From Streptomyces aculeolatus (GTDB taxonomy: Bacteria > Actinomycetota > Actinomycetes > Streptomycetales > Streptomycetaceae), in NCBI RefSeq assembly GCF_020400605.1, contig NZ_JAINRD010000006.1:1-64000 (forward strand): a stretch of 64,000 nucleotides of DNA, given 5' to 3'. A program made the position numbers and the translations under genes. The notes under the pieces were generated by a model that was given only the letters and a program-made list of their open reading frames with translations, was not told the DNA's origin and did not search any database. The stretch's first letter is position 1. Each line of letters begins with the position of its first letter. Positions 25,805 through 34,810 of this stretch are shown in pieces.

Positions 25805-28800
25805 GCCGCCGCCGCTCCTCCTCCCTTCCGCCCGGCCTCGCCGCCGCCCGCGCCCACGCCCTCGACGGCCGCGCCCGGCACCAGGAGTGGCTGGACCTCA
25901 CGGAGGTCTCCGGGCCGTTCCTGACGATGCCGGTGCTGTTGGCGGCCTGGCCCCAGCTCGACTCCCTGGAGAAGACCGAGCGGACCCGGCTGCGTGCCCG
26001 CCACGCCGACTGGCAGGCGGATCCGGTTGCTTCGGATGTACGCGACGAGTGGATCGCCTACGTGCTCGGCTCGCTGCTCGAATGGGGCGACGCCCTGATC
26101 CTGCGCCGGGGCGAGGACGACGACCTGGCCCTGGACCACTTCACGCTCGACCTCCCCGAGCACGGAGCCCGCCTGCGTGCGGCATTCGCCCTGGGTGAGC
26201 CGGGCGGGGACGGGAGCGCAGCCGACCATGTCGGGGCCGAGCCGGATGCCGAGTCGGCCGCCAAGCGCGTACGTGTCCTGGGCATGACCCTGCCCGCCGG
26301 CACCGTCCCCACCGTCCGCACCGACCCGGGCGACGGCTGGCTCACCACCCCCGCCGACCGCCTCGCCAAGCTCCTGCGCCATCACCGCATCCCGCTCGGC
26401 CTCGTCACCGACGGCCGCTGGTGGTGCCTGGTCTGGGCCCCGCACGGCGGCGTGACGACAACGGCTCTCTTCGACGCCATCACCTGGAACGAGGCCGCCG
26501 AACGTGTCGTCGTACGCGCCTTCGCCTCGATGCTGTGCCGCCGCCGCTTCTTCGAGTACCCGGAGGATCAGACCCTTACAGGGCTGCTGAAGAAGAGCCT
26601 GGAGGCCGGCGAAGAGGTCACCGAGGCGCTGGGCGTCCAGGTGCGCCGGGCGGTGGAGTTGCTGGTCGACGCGATCGGGCGGGCGGACGCCCGCGCCATG
26701 GAGCACGGGGCGGCGGGGCTGCGCGCTGACGACGTATCGGCTTCGGAGGTCTACCGCGCCGCTGTCTCGGTGATGATGCGCGTCGTCTTTCTCTTCTTCG
26801 CCGAGGAACGCGGCCTTCTGCCGGCGGACCGTGAGGTCTACGCCCGCGCTTACTCGGCCCGTACGCTGCGCACGGAGCTGAGGGCCCGGGCCGACGCGGA
26901 GGGCGAGGCGTCGCTGGAGCACACCACCTCCGGCTGGCACCGGCTGCTCGCCCTCTTCCACGCCGTCCACGGCGGGGTGGCCCATCCGGAGCTGCCGCTC
27001 CCCGCCTACGACGGCTCGCTTTTCGACCCGGACACGTACCCCTGGCTGGAACGGCGCACGCCGCTGCTGGCCATCGACGACCGCACGGTGCTCCACATGC
27101 TCCAGGCGGTGCAGGAGGTGCGCGTCGGTGCGGGGAGGCACCGGGAGACGCGGACGCTGTCGTTCCGCGCGTTGAGCGTGGAGCAGATCGGCTACGTCTA
27201 CGAGGGCCTGCTGTCGTTCGACGGCGAACGGGCGACGGAGACGATGGTCGGCCTCATCGGCCCCGAGGGCTACGAGCACGAGGTGCCGCTGCGGGAGCTG
27301 GAGGGGCTGGCGGCAAGGGCGGGCGCGGGTGCGGGCTCGTCGTCGGTGAAGACGCTGGCGAAGAAGATCCACGAGACGTGGAAGGACCCCAAGCCGCCGG
27401 CGTCGGCCGCCCGGCTGGAGAAGCTACTGACCCCCCTGACGGGCGAGGCCCAGGCGGAGGCGCGTCGGCTGCTGGGCGCGGCGGCCCGGGATGTGGCGCT
27501 GGTGGAGCGGCTGCTGCCGTTCGCGGGGCTGATCCGGCCGGACCTGCGCGGGCTGCCGACGGTGATCCCGAACGGCTCGCTGTTCGTCACGGAGTCGTCG
27601 CTGCGGAAGAACACGGGGACGCACTACACGCCGCGGGAGTTGGCGGAGACGCTCGTCCATCATGCGCTGGAGCCGCTGGTCTACGTGCCGGGGCCGTTGC
27701 AGACGGCGGACACGGATGCGTGGGTGCTCCGGCGACCGGAGGAGATCCTGTCGCTGAAGGTCGCCGATGTGGCGATGGGGTCGGCGGCGTTCCTGGTCGC
27801 GGCCTGCCGCTACCTGGCGGACAAGCTGATCGAGTCGTGGGACCGGTACGAGGGCCGGGAGGCTGCGGTCAAGTACCGGGCGGAACGGGCGGGAGGCGCG
27901 GCTCCGGCGGGGGACGTGGACTCGGACGGGGTCGTGATCGAGGCCCGCAGGCAGATCATCGAACACTGCCTGTACGGGGCGGACATCAACCCGATGGCCG
28001 TGGAGATGGCCAAGCTGTCGCTGTGGCTGGTGTCGATGGACCCGGAGCGGCCGTTCACGTTCCTGGACGACCGGCTGGTGACGGGGGACTCGCTGCTGGG
28101 GGTCACGTCGGTGGAACAGTTGGGGGCAGTGCATCTGGATGTGGAGGCGTCGGACCTGGGTGCAGGGCTCGCGGACATCGATTCGTTGGTGGCAGCGCTG
28201 GCCGCAGAGCGGCGGGCGATTGCGGAGCTGGGCGACGACCTGGCGGGGGTGGAGGAGAAGCGGGCGCGGCTGGCCGAGGTGCGCAAGCACACGGAGCGGT
28301 TGCGGTTGATCGGGGATCTGGTGGCGGGGGCCGGGCTGGCGACGTGCGCGTCGGGTCGGGTGGCCTGGTACGAGGAGGACGGTGGGGAGCGGCTGCGGGA
28401 TCTGTTCCCGCGGGCGGCGGAGCTGGCGCGGCGGATCACGCCGGATGTGGGGCAGGAGCAGGACGGGGAGGCGCTGGCGGAGGCGGAGACGGCGGCGCGG
28501 GAGTGGCTGGCGAGCGAGTTGCCGGACGGGGCGTTGGAGCGGGTGCCGCTGCACTGGCCGCTGGAGTTCCCGGAGGTGTTCACGGACCGGGGCGGGTTTG
28601 ATGCGGTGGTGGGGAACCCGCCGTTCTTGGGCGGCCCTAAAGTCTCAGCGGCGTTCGGACCTTCTTACCGAGGTCAGCTTGTTGACTATATTGCCAATGG
28701 CGTAGGTCGAACGAATGCAGACCTTGTAGCGTACTTCTTGCTGCGAATCGCACAGCTGACGCGCGAGGGAGGTCAGGCGGGGGTAATTGCAACGAGCACG

Positions 28801-30162
28801 GTGGCGCAAGGTGACACGCGGGAAGTGGGCTTGGACCAATTGGTTCGCCGCCATGAAATCCGCAGAGCGATTAAGAGTGCGCGATGGCCATCAAGATCTG
28901 TATCCCTCGAATATTGCGCCGTCTGGTTTTCTCAGGGTGAGGTCTTGCCGGAGATTCCTCGGAATCTGGACGGTGCTGATATCAATGCCGGAATCACAGC
29001 GGCGCTGAACCCGGAAACTCGCACGAAGCCGTGGGTTGAGAGATTGGAGAGCGCGAAGGGCGTCTCATTTAACGGCGCCAACCTCATTGGCGAAGGGTTC
29101 CAAGTGTCAGGCGAGCAGGCGCGGTCCTGGCTGTCTACCGGGCGGGGCTACGAGCGAATCATTTTCCCGTACCTGAACGGGCGGTCACTGAACTCCGACT
29201 CAAGGCAAGGGACGGACCAATGGGTAATCAATTTCGGGGAGATGGGGGAAAGTGAGGCGCGTGAATACGTAGAAGCTTTTCGCCACCTGGAGCAGACGGT
29301 GAAGGAGGAGCGTGCCCAGAACAGTCCTTCCGCCTATCCGGGACTCATGGAGCGGTGGTGGCAATATTGGCGCCCAAGGGGGGCTATGTTTCGCGCCCTT
29401 AGAGGCTTGGATAGCTGTCTCGTGATGGCGCTTGTCAGTAATTCCGCGATCCCAGTCCGGGTTTCCGCGAAGCAGGTTTTTACGCACGCTCTTGCGGTCT
29501 TTGCGGAAGATGGTGTCGCACTGCTCGCACTGCTGAGCAGCGCACCGCACTACTGGTGGGCAGTTGAAAACTGCTCCACAATGAAACGCGACCTTCGTTA
29601 TGCGCCGACGGATGCTTTCGAGACTCTTGTACGGCCTCAACTGACCACTATGCTCGATCGGCTGGGCGGGAGGCTCGATGAGTTCCGCCGCGAGTTGATG
29701 CTGACCCGCGACATCGGCCTTACCGCCACCTACAACCTCGTCCACAACCCCGACTGCGACGAACCCGACATCGTCGAACTCCGCCGGATCCACACCGAGA
29801 TCGATCGCGCCACCATCGCCGCCTACGGCTGGGATGACCTGCTCGACGACACCGGCGGCACCCCGCCGGCCGATCCGACCCACCGGACCGTGCCGCTCGA
29901 TCACGGCTTCCACGACACCGACCAGGGCACCCGCTACACCATCGGCCTCCTCGCCCGTACCGAGATCATCGACCGGCTGCGGCAGCTCAATCATCAGGCG
30001 TACGCCGACGAGGTGCTCCTGGGCCTGCACAAGAAGCCCAAGGCGCACCCTGAGATGCCCGCGGCGTCTGCAGAAGCGCATCGCCTCAAGGCCGAACAGC
30101 GGCGCATTGGCGGCAACGCAGAGGGCGACTTCGGCCCTCCGCCCGAAGACGCCATCTGGTGA
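25801..30162 (+). CDS. drmMI: DISARM class 1 N6-adenine methyltransferase DrmMI
   Basis: A 1453-residue Type IIL-like methyltransferase. The N-terminal ~450 residues are helical. The SAM-binding motif is VADVAMGSAAFL (~653), followed by YGADINPMAVEMAKLSLWL (~725). The catalytic motif is NPPF (~938, VVGNPPFLGG). The target-recognition region follows (~940-1290), then a conserved tail (MLTRDIGLTATYNLVHN). In DISARM it methylates host DNA to mark self. Codon use is mosaic: G-ending codons dominate ~26700-28630, then ~28640-29690 is visibly AT-richer, and the tail returns to C-ending codons. Confidence 0.88.
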   Translation: MSRRRSSSLPPGLAAARAHALDGRARHQEWLDLTEVSGPFLTMPVLLAAWPQLDSLEKTERTRLRARHADWQADPVASDVRDEWIAYVLGSLLEWGDALILRRGEDDDLALDHFTLDLPEHGARLRAAFALGEPGGDGSAADHVGAEPDAESAAKRVRVLGMTLPAGTVPTVRTDPGDGWLTTPADRLAKLLRHHRIPLGLVTDGRWWCLVWAPHGGVTTTALFDAITWNEAAERVVVRAFASMLCRRRFFEYPEDQTLTGLLKKSLEAGEEVTEALGVQVRRAVELLVDAIGRADARAMEHGAAGLRADDVSASEVYRAAVSVMMRVVFLFFAEERGLLPADREVYARAYSARTLRTELRARADAEGEASLEHTTSGWHRLLALFHAVHGGVAHPELPLPAYDGSLFDPDTYPWLERRTPLLAIDDRTVLHMLQAVQEVRVGAGRHRETRTLSFRALSVEQIGYVYEGLLSFDGERATETMVGLIGPEGYEHEVPLRELEGLAARAGAGAGSSSVKTLAKKIHETWKDPKPPASAARLEKLLTPLTGEAQAEARRLLGAAARDVALVERLLPFAGLIRPDLRGLPTVIPNGSLFVTESSLRKNTGTHYTPRELAETLVHHALEPLVYVPGPLQTADTDAWVLRRPEEILSLKVADVAMGSAAFLVAACRYLADKLIESWDRYEGREAAVKYRAERAGGAAPAGDVDSDGVVIEARRQIIEHCLYGADINPMAVEMAKLSLWLVSMDPERPFTFLDDRLVTGDSLLGVTSVEQLGAVHLDVEASDLGAGLADIDSLVAALAAERRAIAELGDDLAGVEEKRARLAEVRKHTERLRLIGDLVAGAGLATCASGRVAWYEEDGGERLRDLFPRAAELARRITPDVGQEQDGEALAEAETAAREWLASELPDGALERVPLHWPLEFPEVFTDRGGFDAVVGNPPFLGGPKVSAAFGPSYRGQLVDYIANGVGRTNADLVAYFLLRIAQLTREGGQAGVIATSTVAQGDTREVGLDQLVRRHEIRRAIKSARWPSRSVSLEYCAVWFSQGEVLPEIPRNLDGADINAGITAALNPETRTKPWVERLESAKGVSFNGANLIGEGFQVSGEQARSWLSTGRGYERIIFPYLNGRSLNSDSRQGTDQWVINFGEMGESEAREYVEAFRHLEQTVKEERAQNSPSAYPGLMERWWQYWRPRGAMFRALRGLDSCLVMALVSNSAIPVRVSAKQVFTHALAVFAEDGVALLALLSSAPHYWWAVENCSTMKRDLRYAPTDAFETLVRPQLTTMLDRLGGRLDEFRRELMLTRDIGLTATYNLVHNPDCDEPDIVELRRIHTEIDRATIAAYGWDDLLDDTGGTPPADPTHRTVPLDHGFHDTDQGTRYTIGLLARTEIIDRLRQLNHQAYADEVLLGLHKKPKAHPEMPAASAEAHRLKAEQRRIGGNAEGDFGPPPEDAIW

Positions 30163-30181
30163 CGTCGCCGTTCCTCCTGCC

Positions 30182-30571
30182 TCAGACGCCGTAGTGCCGC
30201 GCGTACCTATCAAGGCTTCGGCCTCCGTCGAGTAGGAACTGCAACCGCGCACACAACTGCTCGGCGTCGCTACGGCTCAACTCCAGGTTGCTGGTCTGGC
30301 CCGGTTCTCCCCGGAGGGGGACGACCACCCGTGCGCCGTCGTCGGCGGTGAAGGGCAGGAGCCTGGCGTCGCGTCGGAGGACGTGGCCCAGGACGACGTC
30401 GGTGCGGACCTCGTCCTCGGGCCCGTAGCCTTCCGCTGAGTGCTCCTCTCGCTTGTGGCGCTTGACAAGCACACGGGCGTCCGTCTCCTTGGAGCCGTCC
30501 CGCGTGGTGATGGCGTTGCGCAGATGCACGGCGAGTCGCAGGCATTCCCTGCACTGGCTTTCCTCAGCCAT
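30182..30571 (-). CDS. Hypothetical 129-residue protein
   Basis: A small soluble protein starting MAEESQCRECLRLAVHL. The CxxC pair could bind metal or be redox-active. The middle is basic and charged (RVLVKRHKREEHSAEGYG); the end is helical. No family recognised. It is convergent with drmMI (19 bases between stops) and divergent from the XRE regulator gene across 113 bases, so it may be that regulator's target. Confidence 0.55.
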   Translation of the reverse strand: MAEESQCRECLRLAVHLRNAITTRDGSKETDARVLVKRHKREEHSAEGYGPEDEVRTDVVLGHVLRRDARLLPFTADDGARVVVPLRGEPGQTSNLELSRSDAEQLCARLQFLLDGGRSLDRYARHYGV

Positions 30572-30606
30572 GAGTTCGCTCTTTCTGTCGAATTACCGCT
30601 TTCCGT

Positions 30607-30627
30607 GCATCAAGCATGACTTGGTGC
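30607..30627. promoter_or_regulatory. Imperfect dyad between the divergent hypothetical and XRE genes
   Basis: GCATCAAG and CTTGGTGC (7 of 8 complementary) flank a 5-base centre CATGA. It is central to the 113-bp divergent promoter region and is a reasonable operator candidate for the XRE protein. A second GGTGCACC-type element follows at ~30634. Confidence 0.4.
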
Positions 30628-30684
30628 GACTACGGTGCACCAGAGTTGTTCGGCTGACGATGCGTTGTTCAAGTGGGAGGCAAG

Positions 30685-31494
30685 ATGGAGACGTGCAAGA
30701 CCCCGCGTCAGAAGTACGGCGAGGAGCTGAGGCTCCGGCGGCTGGCGAAGGGGATGACACAGGAGGCACTGGCTGAGGTGGTGGTGTGTTCTCCCACGCT
30801 GATCAGCCATTTCGAGGCGGGGCGGAGGCTGCCTCGGATGGACGATGCCCACCGGATCGACCAAGCCCTGGGTACCGATGGCTTCTTCGCGCGCTGGCTC
30901 GTGAATCTTGAGAGCCCGTACGCCGACCACTTCTCGGAAGCAGCGGAGCTAGAGCAACTGGCAGTTGTCATTCGCGAGTTCGCTGTATCGGCGGTGCCTG
31001 GGCTGCTCCAGACGGCCGACTACGCTCGCGCGATCTTCATGTCCGGTGAGCCAAACGACACGGGGGAAGGGCTTGAAAGGCGGGTCGTCAACCGACTTCA
31101 GCGTGCCCGGATCCTCGACAACCCGTTGTCGCCAGCCGTGTGGACCATCCTCGATGAGGCGGTCATCCGGCGGCCGGTCGGTGGGTCCATGGTGATGGCT
31201 GAACAACTGGAGCACATCGTGACGTTGGCCGAGGCCAGGCGCATCCGGCTGCACGTGCTTCCCTTCTCTGCGGGGGCATACGCGCTGATGGAGGGCATGC
31301 TGAGCCTAATGTCGTTCGACGACATGGCACCGGTGGCTTACATTGAGGGCGTAACCACAGGGCAGTTGCTCGACGACCCGGCGCGGGTGGCTACGTGCCA
31401 CACCTACTACAGCCTCGCGCTGGGGGACGCACTGTCGCATCGTGCGTCGATCGCTCTCCTACAGGCGACAGCAGAGGAATTACGAAATGCGTGA
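30685..31494 (+). CDS. XRE-family helix-turn-helix protein with DUF5753 domain
   Basis: A 269-residue protein. The N-terminal HTH (LRLRRLAKGMTQEALAEVVV, then SPTLISHFEAGRRLP) precedes a DUF5753 ligand-binding-like domain (VPGLLQTADYARAIF, later MEGMLSLMSFDDMAPVAYIE). This is the regulator half of the XRE-DUF397 pairs that abound in Streptomyces; the best studied, WhiJ-like, act in development, and some pairs behave like toxin-antitoxin modules. I chose ATG 30685 with GGGAGG 4 nt upstream. Its 3' end overlaps the DUF397 gene by 8 bases. Confidence 0.88.
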   Translation: METCKTPRQKYGEELRLRRLAKGMTQEALAEVVVCSPTLISHFEAGRRLPRMDDAHRIDQALGTDGFFARWLVNLESPYADHFSEAAELEQLAVVIREFAVSAVPGLLQTADYARAIFMSGEPNDTGEGLERRVVNRLQRARILDNPLSPAVWTILDEAVIRRPVGGSMVMAEQLEHIVTLAEARRIRLHVLPFSAGAYALMEGMLSLMSFDDMAPVAYIEGVTTGQLLDDPARVATCHTYYSLALGDALSHRASIALLQATAEELRNA

Positions 31495-31711
31495 TCATGT
31501 CATCGCCGTGGCGTCCACCCTGTCGTCGTGGCGCAAGTCCAGCTACAGCGGGGCCAGTAACGGGAGCTGCGTCGAGATCGCCGACGGCCACCACCCCACC
31601 GTCCCCGTACGCGACTCCAAGGACCCCCACGGCCCCGCCCTCGTCTTCACCGGCGACGCCTGGCGGTCCTTCGTCGCGGCGGTCAAGGCGGACGAGTTCC
31701 CCACCGCCTGA
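31487..31711 (+). CDS. DUF397 small partner protein
   Basis: 74 residues with the DUF397 signature WRKSSYSGASNGSCVEIAD, then VPVRDSKDPHGPALVFT and WRSFVAAVKADEF. Such proteins pair with an upstream XRE-DUF5753 regulator. The start ATG lies inside the XRE gene (8-base overlap), indicating coupling. Biochemical role unknown. A strong terminator follows within 25 bases. Confidence 0.9.
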   Translation: MRDHVIAVASTLSSWRKSSYSGASNGSCVEIADGHHPTVPVRDSKDPHGPALVFTGDAWRSFVAAVKADEFPTA

Positions 31712-31733
31712 CCGGCTCATCCACCCACCAACA

Positions 31734-31774
31734 CGGCCCCGGAACCGCTGGCGGAACGCCACCGGCCGGGGCCG
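31734..31774 (+). terminator. Long nested hairpin terminator after DUF397
   Basis: The outer perfect 9-bp arms CGGCCCCGG/CCGGGGCCG enclose an inner stem TGGCG-GAA-CGCCA. The whole 41-base structure begins 23 bases after the stop codon. No U-tract. Confidence 0.75.
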
Positions 31775-31903
31775 ACCCGTGGTCATCCGCCAACAGCCCG
31801 GCACGGCCCCATGCCTCAAACGCCGATTGTCCTCGTCTCGTAAGCCCCTCTAATCTCGTGTGTCACTTTGCCGTAGCGCACAGTGACGCCAGGGGGAGCG
31901 CTC

Positions 31904-33995
31904 GTGACGTTCATCATGGTCGCATCCGCGCTCTACGGCGTCCTCCAACTCGCACTGCTCTCGTGGCCGCTGAGGTCCACCGGCTGGGGTGCCGTCCTGG
32001 CGTCGTTCGTCGTCGGGATCTACGGCAGCGGCGTCGCCGCGGTCGCGGCGGAGTACGCCGCGGTGCGCGGGTACACCGCCGCCTCCGGCGAACGGACGCT
32101 CGATCCGGCGGTGGATGCGCTCTCGTACACCTTCGTGCCCGTCGTCGAGGAGCTGGCGAAGATCGCGCCCCTCCTCATCGCCGCCATCAGCGTCAAGGTC
32201 CGCCGCCAGCTCGGCCTATCCGACTACGTCGTCCTCGGCGCCGGCGCCGGGGCGGGGTTCGGACTGCTGGAGGTACTGCTCGCGCGGGTCACCGACGCGC
32301 AGAAGGCGGAGGTCTTCCCCGGCGGCGGGTGGATGATCCCCGGCGGCATCAGCCTGGACCTCACCTACGTGCCCGACTTCAGCGAGGTACTCACCGCCTG
32401 GCTGCCCGCCTCGATCGGCACCGTGAGCATTGGTGCACTGAACCCCCAGCTCGACGCCTCTCTCCATCTGGTGTGGGGCGCCCTCGCGGGCCTCGGCGCA
32501 GGTCTTCTGCTACGCGGGCCGGGCGCGACGCGGCGCCTGGCCGGGCTGATACCGCTCGGGCTGGCGATCGGGCACCACGCGCTGTTCAACTACTCCGGCT
32601 ACGCCGCCCGCCGCGACGGCGATCCGCCGGGCTGGGCGACGGACGTGCTGGAGCGGCTGGGCGATGTCCTGGGCTGGCTGCCCGTGGTCGCGCTGGCGGT
32701 CGCGATGACGCTCGACTACAGCCAGGTCCGCCGCGGACGCCGGGCACTGCCGTACACCCTGCTCACCGCCGAACACCAAGGCCGCACCGGCACCATGGCG
32801 CTGGCGAGCTTCGCGGCCTACTGCCTGCCCTGGACCGCGACGATCGCCGTCCGCTTCGCCCGCGCCCGCCGCGCCCTCCTCTACACCGCACCCCACGAGT
32901 CCGACGCCCTCCACCAGACGGTCGCCGAGGTGGCCCAGCGCATCAATGAGGTCAACCGCGACGAAGCCTGGGACGCCAAGCGTGTACGAGCCCACCTCCG
33001 AGCCGATCCGGCCACCCGGACCGTGCGACACCGACGTTGGCTGTACCTGATAACCCTCCTGCTCGCCGCCCCGGCGGTGCTGGCCCTCGGCGTCGGCTCG
33101 TACCCCCAGACCACCGACCTCCAGAACTGGTTCACATCCGGCACCGGCTACACCCTGCTTCTCGCATGCGCTGTCGCCGGACTGGTCTGGCTCATCCTCC
33201 AGATGGTCCTGATGCTGCGCACCCGCCGCGCCATCAGCGACCTCCCCCAGGGCGAACCGCTCACCCTGCTACGCCTGCGGCTGTACGGCATGGCCGGCGC
33301 CCTCGTCGTCAGCGCGCTGCTGCTCGCCCTGCGACTGAAGGGCTACGAGGCCGACGACAGAGTCGTCGACCCGGTCGTGGCGGCCGCCCTGTTCGCGGCG
33401 CTGATGGAAGCCCTGATGTGGGCCGGTATCGCCCTCGCCCTCGCCTCCGTGTTCCTCTTCCCGCCCGCGGGCGGTGCCCTGGCCTTCGTCACCATCGGTG
33501 GCGCCATGCGCGTCGGGACCTTCGCCCTGTCCATGGAGGGCCGTGCCCTCCTCGGCAGCAGTGCCGTCGCCCTCGCCGGCGCCGCCGGCGGCGGGGACGC
33601 GGCCGGGCGGTCGGGACAGGCGCCATCGAGTGGTGAGGGCGGGAAACCGCGTTCCGACCGTGTGGGCGCGCGGCGCGAGGAGAAGGTTGCCGAGCTGGCG
33701 AACGGCCGCGTCACGGCCACTGAGCCGGGCAAGCGCGGCATGGTGGTCAAGCAGCCCAATTGCCCGCAGCACGGACGTCGACGTCATCGCAGGGGACGGG
33801 TCCTACGTCGCCGTGGGGGGTCCCGCCAAGGCGAAGGATCTGGCGAAGCTCGGGCAGAAGCTGAACATCTTGAAGTATGCGGCCCAGCAGCGGGGCGTGG
33901 GTGCGCAGGCATATTTCGAGAGGGGGACTCCGGATGCCGCTGTGAACCTGGCGAAGAGAATACTCGGGGACGGCAATGTACGTATATTCGGTTGA
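31904..33995 (+). CDS. PrsW-like multi-helix membrane protein with C-terminal polymorphic-toxin tip, interrupted by an apparent frameshift
   Basis: The first ~618 residues in one frame hold 10 or so membrane helices with PrsW-type motifs: VVEELAKIAP (~77), FGLLEVLLAR, HLVWGALAG and GHHALFNY, as in intramembrane CAAX/PrsW peptidases. Near 33758 the coding sense moves to the +1 frame, where DVDVIAGDGSYVAVGGPAKA onward (to GDGNVRIFG) matches a tip seen on actinobacterial polymorphic toxins. Dropping one A at 33758-33759 would join them as KQPIARSTDVDV. So this is either a broken gene, a sequencing error or a recoding site. GTG 31904 has AGGGGGAG before it. The original frame runs on to 34393 only as GC-rich noise. 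The next gene is a likely immunity gene. Confidence 0.6.
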
Positions 33996-34007
33996 GGGTG
34001 GTGCGCG

Positions 34008-34610
34008 GTGAGCGACGGATTCTATTACTGGTACCGGCAGGCGTGGGACACCTCGCGAGCCCTGCACCTGATCGACACCCTCGACCGCCTGGAGCTGCGG
34101 ACGGTGAACCCTGGCACCGGTCTCATCACCAGCCTCACCAGTGGACCCGATTCGTGGGGAGAGCAGGAACCGATCACCATGCGGGAACTGGGTCCTGCCG
34201 CCGGCCTGGTCCACGGCGGGACCTTCAGCCTCCAGCTGTGGATCGATTCGGGCGCAGACGTCTACGTGCGATTTCGAGCTCTGCCCTACGGCGGTGCCAC
34301 CATCGAGTTCGGACTGGACGGGCTCGGAGAGCGGCAAGACCGGGTAGTGGATTCCCTCTCCCGCGTCGTGCACAACTCTTGGCAGGAGACTGAAGGCTAC
34401 GTCATCGACCGCTCCGGGCGCACCGAAGAAACGGACTGGGACGGAGTGATCCTCGACGGTGCGGAGCGTATCGGCACGTGGCCCGATGAAATCGCCGTCC
34501 GGGAACCGATCGCCGCTCGTCATGTGCAGTTGGCCGGGGCAGGAGGAGTGTCGCATCCACCGCTGGTCGTGTTCGAGCAGCCGATCTCGACCGACGGCAC
34601 GTCAGGCTGA
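34008..34610 (+). CDS. Candidate immunity protein for the PrsW-type toxin
   Basis: A 200-residue soluble acidic protein (MSDGFYYWYRQAWDTSRALH start), with no signal peptide and no recognised family. The GTG start is 12 bases after the toxin-tip stop and the strand is the same, which is the usual place for a cognate immunity gene. The sequence has a beta-rich middle (TFSLQLWIDSGADVYVRFRA). The immunity role is inferred from position only. Confidence 0.55.
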   Translation: MSDGFYYWYRQAWDTSRALHLIDTLDRLELRTVNPGTGLITSLTSGPDSWGEQEPITMRELGPAAGLVHGGTFSLQLWIDSGADVYVRFRALPYGGATIEFGLDGLGERQDRVVDSLSRVVHNSWQETEGYVIDRSGRTEETDWDGVILDGAERIGTWPDEIAVREPIAARHVQLAGAGGVSHPPLVVFEQPISTDGTSG

Positions 34611-34810
34611 GAGCGTGCCTCACGTGGTGTCAACTGATGCGGCAAGATGCCATGGCGTCGCTACGGTCCCGTTGCGACGGTCGGTCCCCGCGGCCTCGCA
34701 CCTGGCAGCAATCGCCTCTGCGCCCCCCGTCGTTCGACCGTGGCGGCGGCGGGCAGCAGGCCGTCAGATAACTTCGATGGAGACCACCTACCGCCGCCCG
34801 TGGAGGAACT

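Noticed and set aside
33996..34393. Continuation of the PrsW frame beyond 33995
   Set aside because: Arg/Pro-rich nonsense overlapping the immunity gene; open only because of high GC.
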